The notes below the pieces were generated by a model, which had not been told where the DNA came from, did not search any database, and saw only the letters and a program-made list of their open reading frames with translations. From NCBI GenBank assembly GCA_022710245.1, contig JAKLHH010000107.1, positions 1 to 11,989 on the forward strand: a stretch of 11,989 nucleotides of DNA, written 5' to 3'. Source of the stretch: Myxococcota bacterium. Its GTDB lineage: Bacteria > Myxococcota > Polyangia > GCA-2747355 > JAKLHH01. Of this stretch, positions 1 through 5,792 are shown piece after piece; within the stretch, counting starts at the first letter, position 1; each line of letters opens with the position of its first letter. A program made the translations under genes and the position numbers.

Positions 1-310
1 ATTATAGTCCGGCGTGCGAGGGTCCGACCAGCAGATCGCCGACCTCACCGCCGGCGGCGCAGCACGAGCCAGAGGCGCGCTCGCGCCCGCCGCTTCGCCG
101 CCCAACATCGAGGCACCCCGGTGCCAGCGAGGCAGACGCAGCAGAGCTCCGGCCCGCGCTCCTGTCCCTGAGCCGGCGAGGCTGGAGACCGGCCTCCCAG
201 GATCGGGGGTCGAGCCCCGGGGGGCCACGCGCTTCCTCGAGGAGACGAGTCGGCGCTTCGCTCACTTGCGCTCGCGCTGCGCTGGTCTGCGAGTTGCAGA
301 CCGAGGAGAC
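1..310. other. Left flank without a supportable gene
   Basis: About 310 bases precede the chosen esterase start. Reading frames are open on both strands, but their translations are Arg/Ala/Pro-rich with no motif, as expected by chance in DNA this GC-rich. The first bases include TATAGT (3-8), a good match to a -10 box and the only AT-rich spot here, but its -35 would lie outside the window. A GC-rich hairpin lies at 204-219 (stem CGGGG/CCCCG, loop GTCGAG). The string CGAGGAGACG occurs twice (238-247 and 302-311), the second copy just at the esterase start. Confidence 0.5.
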
Positions 311-1363
311 GTGCGCTGCGCTCGCTGCCTCCTCGCGCTCGTCCTCGCCGCTGCCGGCTGCGCCCCCGAGCTCGCCGCGCCGGATGCCCGGCTCGACACG
401 GCCTCGATCTCGACGACGGTGGGCAGCGACGGCGGGAGCGGGAGCTCGCTCCAGCCCGCGCTGGAGGCCGGCACCTCCGGAGCCGGAGCCGGAGTCGACG
501 CGACGCCGGCCCCCTGCCCCGCCACCGCGCTGGCGCCGGGGAGCTACGGCGACCGCACGCTCACCGTCGGCGGCGTGAAGCGCAGCTACGACCTCCACCT
601 GCCGCCCGGAGCGACGGGCCAGCGCCTGCCGCTGGTCCTCTACCTCCACCCGCTGCGGAGCGCCAAGGGCTACCTGCAGACCTTCGGCCGCGGCAACGAG
701 AAGGCGGACAGCGCGGGGTTCATCGCCGTCTACCCGAACGGCCTCGGCGCCTCCTGGAACGCGGGTGCCTGCTGTGGCCCCTCGAACGGCGCCTCCGGCC
801 AGCCGCTCGTCGACGACGTGGGCTTCATGCGGGCGCTGGTCGCCGAGGTCTCGACGCTCGCCTGCGTCGACCCGCGCCGCGTCTACGCCACCGGCTTCTC
901 CAACGGCGGCTTCCTCTCACACCGCCTCGCCTGCGAGGCCTCTGACCTCTTCGCCGCGGTGGCGCCCGTCTCGGCGGTGATGGGCATGCCCACCTGCACG
1001 CCGGCGCGCCCCATGCCGGTGCTGATGATCAACGGCACCGCCGACCTCATCGTGCCCTACAACGGCGGCATGTCCTTCCCCCTGATCACAGCAGGGGCCT
1101 TCATCAGCGTCGAGGAGACCTTCACCGGCTGGCGCCAGCGCGACGGCTGCACCGGCGAGCCCGTGGAGACGCTGAGCAAGGGCAACGCGCGCTGCCTCAC
1201 CGCCAAGAGCTGCGCGGGCGGCGTCGAGGTGACCCAGTGCACCATCCAGGACGCGGGCCACTGCTGGTTCGGCGAGTTCATGTGCGTCATGGGCACGAAC
1301 TCGTCCGACCTCGTCGCCACCGACGTCACCTGGGAGTTCCTGAGCCGCTTCACCCTGCCCTGA
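311..1363 (+). CDS. Secreted lipoprotein esterase, PHB depolymerase / feruloyl esterase (LpqC-like) family
   Basis: Predicted alpha/beta-hydrolase of the polyhydroxybutyrate depolymerase/feruloyl esterase family, 350 residues from GTG 311, likely exported and lipid-anchored. A short basic and hydrophobic signal ends in a lipobox-like LAAAGC (Cys17), followed by a Ser/Gly/Ala-rich linker to about residue 70. The catalytic domain shows the family signature SWNAGACCGPSNG (about 148-160), VDDVGF, the nucleophile motif GFSNGG (Ser197), the acid region GTADLIVPY (Asp245) and DAGHCWFG (His317). Ser, Asp and His spacing fits a full triad. The usual oxyanion-hole LHG is LHP here (YLHPLRS). The frame is open back to position 14. 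GTG 311 fits the signal peptide, but its GAGGAGA lies too close (1-2 nt), so TTG 266 is an alternative. The natural substrate (polyester, aryl ester or acylated polysaccharide) cannot be told. The next gene is convergent, so this is probably monocistronic. Confidence 0.85.
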   Translation: MRCARCLLALVLAAAGCAPELAAPDARLDTASISTTVGSDGGSGSSLQPALEAGTSGAGAGVDATPAPCPATALAPGSYGDRTLTVGGVKRSYDLHLPPGATGQRLPLVLYLHPLRSAKGYLQTFGRGNEKADSAGFIAVYPNGLGASWNAGACCGPSNGASGQPLVDDVGFMRALVAEVSTLACVDPRRVYATGFSNGGFLSHRLACEASDLFAAVAPVSAVMGMPTCTPARPMPVLMINGTADLIVPYNGGMSFPLITAGAFISVEETFTGWRQRDGCTGEPVETLSKGNARCLTAKSCAGGVEVTQCTIQDAGHCWFGEFMCVMGTNSSDLVATDVTWEFLSRFTLP

Positions 1364-1371
1364 GCCGAGGT

Positions 1372-1395
1372 CACCGAAGGACGCACCGAAGGACG
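1372..1395. repeat. Two tandem 12-bp repeats in a convergent gap
   Basis: CACCGAAGGACG occurs twice back to back (1372-1383 and 1384-1395) in the 45-bp gap between the convergent esterase and 522-residue protein genes. No hairpin with a T-run is evident, so this is recorded as a repeat and not as a terminator. Confidence 0.8.
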
Positions 1396-1408
1396 CGACC
1401 AGCTCCCG

Positions 1409-2977
1409 CTACGGACCAAACAGCCCCTGTGAGCCGTCGAGCAAGCGCAGCCGGACACCCTGGAGATCGGCGTCCAGCGTGGCGACGTGATCGCGCAGCA
1501 CCCTCTCCGCGTCCGGGAGTCTCCGGAGCACCTCCGCCAACCCCAGAGCGAAGTCGCTCCACCCCTGGGCGCTCCACTCGGTCCACAGGCCGTCGAAGAG
1601 CTCCTCGGCGTGGGCCTGCACCCACTCGACCGGGGCGACCAGCAAGACCTCGAGGTCCACCTGACAGGGCGCACAGATGAGCTCCAGCTGCCCGTCCCAG
1701 TGCTCCTCGGTGTAGTCGCCTGGCGGGTGCTCCCGGCGAAGCGCGGCCACCGCGTCGGGCAGGTGCCGCCCGACCACGTCGGGCGCCTGCTGATGCAACA
1801 CCGCGGCTGCGCGGAGCACATAGGCCCGCTCCCAGCGTCCCTCCCAGGTGCTGGAGAGAGCCGCCAGCGCCTGGCAGAGCTCCACCGCCCACCGTTCGAG
1901 CGTCCAGGGGCTGAGGTCCGCGAGGCGTGCGGGCAGCTCCTGCAGCGCGGCTCGATGGTCCTCCTGATCCTCGAGCGCCCTCACCATCGCGGCGATGGCC
2001 GCGCCCTCCTGGCCGCTCGGGTACCCGTGGTCTTCGATGAGCTGGGCCAGCTCCGACGCGGCCACGCGCCGCTGACGCCAGGCTTCGTCCGCCAGGCCGC
2101 GCTCGAGATCCGCCTCGCTCTGGATGCTCCTCGCGCGAAGCAACTCCAGCGCCTCCTCGAAGCGGGGAGCGTGCTGCCGCACAAACCTCCGCCAGCGGCG
2201 AAACTTGCCCGTCGAGAGGCGAACGGGGAACCCCAGCGGCACCATCCGTTCGCGATCCTCGAGCACCTGCTGCGACGAGAGCTCGCGGACCGTCGCCCGG
2301 TGAACGACGCTGTGGTCCAGGTACTGGAAGGACCACTGCATCGACCGGCCGCCCGGCAGCTCGAATGGGTCCGGGAACGCACACAGCACCGACGCCATGA
2401 GCTCGTCCTCCGAGACCAGGCTGATCTCCTGGTCGGCCGTGACCAGGGCCTCCCAGCGCGGGTGCGCGGCGGCGAGCTCTTCGCGGTCGGGCAGGCTCTT
2501 CCACAGGCACGAGAGCGCGAGCTGTCTGGTCTCCGCATCCAGGTGCGGCAGCAGCGCCCAGACCTCATCGGCCAGCTCGGCGGCCAGCTCGCGCCCGCCC
2601 GGTTGCACGCCGAGGACCGCCGCTGCCAGCTGGCGTACGGCCTCCGCCCTCGTCGGGGCGTCGGCCAGCTGCGCGCGGAGGCGCAGCAGCGTCGCGGACG
2701 GCTCGTAGGCCGCGAGCCGCCGCTCGCCCTCGCTCCGCAGCCAGGCGCAACAAGCCTCGTCGAGTCGCACCCTGGAGCCTTCCACGCTGACCAGCAGCGG
2801 CCCTGCGTCCAGCTCCTGCCTGCCCAGCTCGAGCTCCAGGCACTCGCCCGTGTCTGCCCGGCAAGCGCTGACGAAGACGAACGACATGGCAGGCGAACAG
2901 GCCACGACCTCGAGCGTCGCGGCGACCCACTGCCCTTCGACGAAGATGGTGCACGGTGCTGAGCCATTCATCGCCAT
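1409..2977 (-). CDS. Unrecognised 522-residue, mostly helical protein
   Basis: No family is recognised. The 522-residue product has no signal peptide, membrane segment or known catalytic motif and is probably cytoplasmic. The first ~95 residues look beta-rich with several cysteines (C9, C27, C39, C46, C76, C77). The rest is Leu/Ala/Glu/Arg-rich with many tryptophans and looks like repeated amphipathic helices, perhaps a helical-repeat scaffold. A charged stretch near the middle includes FRRWRRFVRQH. The start is ATG 2977, with GAGGAG 4 nt upstream; ATG 2971 is a second option, 10 nt from the same site. The opposite strand is also open over almost the whole gene, but its translation is a low-quality shadow. 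It is the last of four same-strand genes, 127 bp after the radical SAM gene, with a repeated GTGAC motif in that gap that may give it its own control. Confidence 0.75.
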   Translation of the reverse strand: MAMNGSAPCTIFVEGQWVAATLEVVACSPAMSFVFVSACRADTGECLELELGRQELDAGPLLVSVEGSRVRLDEACCAWLRSEGERRLAAYEPSATLLRLRAQLADAPTRAEAVRQLAAAVLGVQPGGRELAAELADEVWALLPHLDAETRQLALSCLWKSLPDREELAAAHPRWEALVTADQEISLVSEDELMASVLCAFPDPFELPGGRSMQWSFQYLDHSVVHRATVRELSSQQVLEDRERMVPLGFPVRLSTGKFRRWRRFVRQHAPRFEEALELLRARSIQSEADLERGLADEAWRQRRVAASELAQLIEDHGYPSGQEGAAIAAMVRALEDQEDHRAALQELPARLADLSPWTLERWAVELCQALAALSSTWEGRWERAYVLRAAAVLHQQAPDVVGRHLPDAVAALRREHPPGDYTEEHWDGQLELICAPCQVDLEVLLVAPVEWVQAHAEELFDGLWTEWSAQGWSDFALGLAEVLRRLPDAERVLRDHVATLDADLQGVRLRLLDGSQGLFGP

Positions 2978-2981
2978 CGTG

Positions 2982-2987
2982 CTCCTC
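2982..2987 (-). promoter_or_regulatory. Shine-Dalgarno site GAGGAG
   Basis: GAGGAG lies 4 nt before ATG 2977 and 10 nt before ATG 2971. It supports translation starting at one of these two codons but does not decide between them. Confidence 0.6.
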
Positions 2988-3026
2988 GGGCGCGAAGCGT
3001 CGCCCGTTTCGTTGGCGCGAGCAAGC

Positions 3027-3050
3027 CTGTGACAGCTGTGACAGCGTCAC
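3027..3050. promoter_or_regulatory. Possible operator: GTGAC half-sites, two direct and one inverted
   Basis: CTGTGACAG is repeated exactly in tandem (3027-3035, 3036-3044). The second copy's GTGAC (3038-3042) forms a perfect inverted repeat with GTCAC (3046-3050) around a 3-nt spacer. This lies 50-73 bp upstream of the 522-residue protein start, inside the 127-bp gap after the radical SAM gene. The arrangement resembles a binding site for a dimeric regulator. It is not a standard CRP site, because the TGTGA to TCAC spacing is 5 and not 6. No clear -35/-10 pair was seen beside it. Confidence 0.35.
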
Positions 3051-3104
3051 CGCGAGGCGCGGACCGCAGACGCGCAGACGAGGAGGACGGGCTGGCGGCC
3101 GCCG

Positions 3105-4352
3105 TCAGGCCGGGTCAGCCGCTCGAGAGTAGCGCGCCTCGAGGGCGGCGAGGTCCACGCCCTCCAGCGCGAGCGGCCCCGGGCTCCGGCGCCGGTGCTC
3201 GAGGTAGGCGCGCGGCACGCGCGTCAGCAGCGTGAGCGGCGCGAACTTGAGCGCCGAGGAGATCCAGCAGCCGTGCGTGCACCAGCAGTTCGCCCGCGCC
3301 CCGCCGCCGATGGCCTGCACCTCGGCGCGCATGGCCGGCGAGCGGAAGGCGGCGGCGAGGTCGAGGTCGTGGTCGCGCAGGTGGCCGATCCGCCCGCGCA
3401 GCTCGCAGGCGCGGTAGGAGCCGTCGGCGTCGATGACGATGGTCGTCTCGCCGGCCGGGCAGCGCATGCCCCAGGGGTGCGGCCCGGCATGGCACTCCTC
3501 GCTGATCCTGAACATGAAGCCGATGATGCCCGTGAAGCCGAGCTCGGCGAGGAGGCGCTGCGGCCGCGGCAGGTGGCCGAACATGCGCCGACAGATGGTG
3601 TCGAGGACGGGCCGGAAGCTCTCGTGCATCCGCTCCACGTCGGCGCGGGTCAGGGTCTGCACGCTCGGGTCGGGCACCGTGCCGCGCGCGGGCTCCGAGA
3701 GGTGGAAGCCGAGCGCGGGGAAGCGCTTCAGCAGGTAGCGGCTGAGGTCGATCAGCTCGCCCTGGCTCTCCGGCGTCAGCACGGTGGCGGCGTTGAGGTG
3801 CAGCCGCGGGTGGCCGCCGCAGCTCGCGGCGACGCGCTCCATCGTCTCCATCGTGCGGGCGAAGCCGCCTGGCACGCCGCGCACGCTGTCGTTCGTCCGC
3901 GCGAAGCCGTCGACGGAGACGTTCAGGTGGACGTGCAGGTCGGGGCAGCGCTCGAGGAGGCGCGCGGTCTCGCGCTCGATCCGCTCGGGCAGGAGCCCGT
4001 TGGTCGGCAGGTTCACCGTCCCCACGCCGCTGCGGCGGTGGAAGGCCTCGATGATCTCCACCAGCTCGGGCCGCAGGAAGGGCTCGCCGCCGGAGATCCA
4101 GAGCTTGTCGAAGCGGGGCGCGGTCTCGCTCAGGCGGAGGAGCTCCGCGGCGGTGAGGTCGTCGTCGCGGTTGAGCTCGCTCGCGTAGAAGCAGGTGCGG
4201 CAGCGCGAGTTGCAGCGCGAGGTGACGAAGAGGAAGACGCTCTCCAGCTCGCGGCGGCGGAGGATCCTCTGGAAGTAGGCGCGCTCGCCGAAGCCCTGGT
4301 CGGCGTCGCCGCGCAGCGCGGTGAGCCCCCTTCGCACCAGCTCTCTCAGCAA
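3105..4352 (-). CDS. Radical SAM protein with SPASM-like C-terminal cysteine cluster
   Basis: Predicted cytoplasmic radical S-adenosylmethionine enzyme, 415 residues. The SAM-binding 4Fe-4S motif is CNSRCRTC (C47, C51, C54; CX3CX2C), followed by the SAM-contact motif SGGEPFLRPE (G88-P91), LPTNG (115-119) and NVSVDG (144-149), in the usual order. The C-terminal part has C287, C298, C316 and then NCWCTHGCW (C356, C358, C362). This is the layout of a SPASM or twitch domain carrying auxiliary Fe-S clusters. Such enzymes modify peptides, proteins or small molecules; the substrate here is unknown and no precursor peptide was seen. The start is TTG 4352 with AGGAGA 6 nt upstream. The frame is open much further, but only as a shadow of the glycosyltransferase gene. 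The start overlaps the glycosyltransferase stop by 7 nt, so the two are probably translationally coupled. A basic tail of about 50 residues follows the last cysteine. Confidence 0.88.
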   Translation of the reverse strand: MLRELVRRGLTALRGDADQGFGERAYFQRILRRRELESVFLFVTSRCNSRCRTCFYASELNRDDDLTAAELLRLSETAPRFDKLWISGGEPFLRPELVEIIEAFHRRSGVGTVNLPTNGLLPERIERETARLLERCPDLHVHLNVSVDGFARTNDSVRGVPGGFARTMETMERVAASCGGHPRLHLNAATVLTPESQGELIDLSRYLLKRFPALGFHLSEPARGTVPDPSVQTLTRADVERMHESFRPVLDTICRRMFGHLPRPQRLLAELGFTGIIGFMFRISEECHAGPHPWGMRCPAGETTIVIDADGSYRACELRGRIGHLRDHDLDLAAAFRSPAMRAEVQAIGGGARANCWCTHGCWISSALKFAPLTLLTRVPRAYLEHRRRSPGPLALEGVDLAALEARYSRAADPA

Positions 4353-5584
4353 GGTCTCTCTCCTGCTCGTGAGATGAACGCGGCCGCGGCCTCTGCCCCG
4401 CGCTCGGCGCGGAGCTGCTCGCCGAGCGCGGCGGCCCGCGCTCGCGGCGCCTCGAAGGTGGCGAGCTCCCAGAGCGCCTGCGCCAGCTCGTCCGCGTCGA
4501 GGCGGTGGGGCGGCCGTGGCCGCGGGCCGAGGCCCAGCGCGTGGACGCGCCGCGCCCAGTAGTACTGATCGAGGGCGTAGGGGAGCACGAGCTGCGGCAC
4601 GCCCGCGTGCGCCGCGGCGTGGGTGGTCCCTGCCCCGCCGTGGTGACAGACCCCGGCGAGCCGAGGGAAGAGCCGGCGGTGCGCGACCTCTCCGACGGTG
4701 ATCACGCGGCTCGAGGGCGGCAGCTCGAGCTGGCCCCAGCCGCGCCCGAGGACGAGGCGCACGCCAGCGCGACGCACCGCCTGACCGAGGACGCGCGCGA
4801 AGCGCGCCGGCTCGCGGAGGTTCATACTGCCGAAGCCGAGGTAGAGCGGCGGCGGGCCGTCCTCGAGGAAGCGCACGAGCTCGGCGGGGAGCGCCTCGCC
4901 GTCGTCGTCGGGGAAGGCGTAGCCGGTGTGGCGGAAGCTCCAGTCCCAGCTCGGCTCGGCCGGCGAGAGCCGCGGGCTGATGGCCAGCAGCGTGCAGCAG
5001 CGGCGGTTGAGGTGCTCGCCCAGGTGGCGCACCGGGCGCAGGCCCAGGCGGCGGCGGTAGCGGTTCAGGTGGCGCCCGAGGACGGCGAAGACCCCCTCGT
5101 TCATCGCCAGCCACGCCGCGCGCGCGAGGAGCGGCGGCAGGGGCGGGAGCGGGAGCACCGGCGGGGTCTGGTCGCCGGGGAGGATCGGCGCGTAGGCCAG
5201 GCGGTAGTGCGGGACGCCGAGCGCCTCGGCCACCGTCGGGGCGTGGAGCTCGGCCGAGCTGGTGAGGAGGAGGTCGGGCCGGCTGCCCGCCTCGAGGAGG
5301 AGATCGCCGCTCTGCGCCAGGCTCTCGAGGAACCAGCGGAAGACCTGGGCCATGCCGCGCACGCTCCGCTGCATCTTGCGCGAGAGCTCGGCGATGTCCA
5401 TCGCGTAGAGCCGCGGCGTGAACCCGAGCCGACGCGCGGCCTCGGCGAACGCGGGCGGGACCACGAGCTCGAGCTGGTGGCCGAGGGCGCGCAGCCGCGC
5501 CGCCACGGCGAGGACGGGCATCACGTCGCCGCGAGAGCCGAGCGCGGAGGCGAGGACGCGGAGCGGGCGGTGGTGGTCGGGCAA
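4346..5584 (-). CDS. GT1/UGT-type glycosyltransferase (MGT / sterol or antibiotic glycosyltransferase-like)
   Basis: Predicted nucleotide-sugar-dependent glycosyltransferase with a GT-B fold, 412 residues, full length. The N-terminal acceptor domain opens with LASALGSRGDVMPVL, matching the GSRGD loop of vancomycin-type and sterol glycosyltransferases; D20 aligns with their proposed catalytic base. The C-terminal donor domain has YLGFGSM and then HHGGAGTTHAAAHAGVPQLV (H314 onward) and LDQYYW (D339, Q340), the donor-binding signature of the family. No signal peptide or transmembrane segment is seen. TTG 5584 is preferred, because GGAGGA lies 4 nt upstream and the family homology begins about 8 codons in. 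An ATG at 5632 lacks a ribosome site. The acceptor cannot be read from sequence; sterol or lipid, polyketide or glycopeptide-like substrates are all possible. It follows the ligase gene after 208 bp and overlaps the radical SAM gene by 7 nt. Confidence 0.88.
   Translation of the reverse strand: MPDHHRPLRVLASALGSRGDVMPVLAVAARLRALGHQLELVVPPAFAEAARRLGFTPRLYAMDIAELSRKMQRSVRGMAQVFRWFLESLAQSGDLLLEAGSRPDLLLTSSAELHAPTVAEALGVPHYRLAYAPILPGDQTPPVLPLPPLPPLLARAAWLAMNEGVFAVLGRHLNRYRRRLGLRPVRHLGEHLNRRCCTLLAISPRLSPAEPSWDWSFRHTGYAFPDDDGEALPAELVRFLEDGPPPLYLGFGSMNLREPARFARVLGQAVRRAGVRLVLGRGWGQLELPPSSRVITVGEVAHRRLFPRLAGVCHHGGAGTTHAAAHAGVPQLVLPYALDQYYWARRVHALGLGPRPRPPHRLDADELAQALWELATFEAPRARAAALGEQLRAERGAEAAAAFISRAGERPC
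4359..4364 (-). promoter_or_regulatory. Shine-Dalgarno site AGGAGA for the TTG start of the radical SAM gene
   Basis: AGGAGA lies 6 nt before TTG 4352, inside the last codons of the glycosyltransferase gene. It decides the start, because the next upstream codons in this frame (including a GTT Val) are not initiators with a ribosome site. Confidence 0.7.
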
Positions 5585-5792
5585 GCGTTCCTCCCCCGAG
5601 GCTCGGGACCGGTGCGCCCCACCGGGTACCATCGGAGCGCGTCCGGGCGCAAGCGTCCGCGAGGCCCCATAGCGCCGCCTTAAGGACCAGGCGCCGTCGA
5701 GGCCACTATCGCTCGTTGGGTGAGAAGCCAGGACGCTCGGGTACGCAGAAACCCGCGACGCGCGACGCTCCCCGGTCAAGATCAACGGGTGA
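5585..5792. other. Gap between ligase and glycosyltransferase genes
   Basis: These 208 bp hold the glycosyltransferase ribosome site (GGAGGA, 5589-5594) and no evident gene. On the minus strand a TTGACC hexamer (5776-5781) resembles a -35 box, but no convincing -10 lies at the right distance. A CTTAAG near 5679-5684 is the most AT-rich point. The pair could read through from the ligase gene or use an unrecognised promoter. Confidence 0.4.

Noticed and set aside
181..240. tRNA-like T-arm (GGGTCGAGCCCC) near 206-217
   Set aside because: The loop has G where T54 is expected, and no acceptor, D-arm or anticodon stem could be placed around it. It is a GC hairpin only.
1487..2962. Long open frame on the plus strand opposite the 522-residue protein
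   Set aside because: Its translation is Arg/Leu/His-rich without motifs, and it mirrors the codon bias of the real gene on the other strand. It has no good ribosome site.
3028..3050. CRP binding site
   Set aside because: The TGTGA and TCAC halves are 5 nt apart and not 6, and no promoter was found next to them.
3105..4352. RiPP precursor peptide near the radical SAM gene
   Set aside because: No short ORF with a ribosome site and a Cys-, Ser/Thr- or Gly-rich core was seen in the gaps at 2978-3104 or 5585-5792.
3195..4562. Open frame on the plus strand opposite the radical SAM gene
   Set aside because: Low-complexity sequence with no motif. The minus strand encodes a full radical SAM core.
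4353..5114. N-terminal extension of the radical SAM protein to 5114
   Set aside because: The extra 254 residues are Arg/Pro/Ala-rich and lie wholly within the glycosyltransferase gene in another frame. TTG 4352 has a proper ribosome site.
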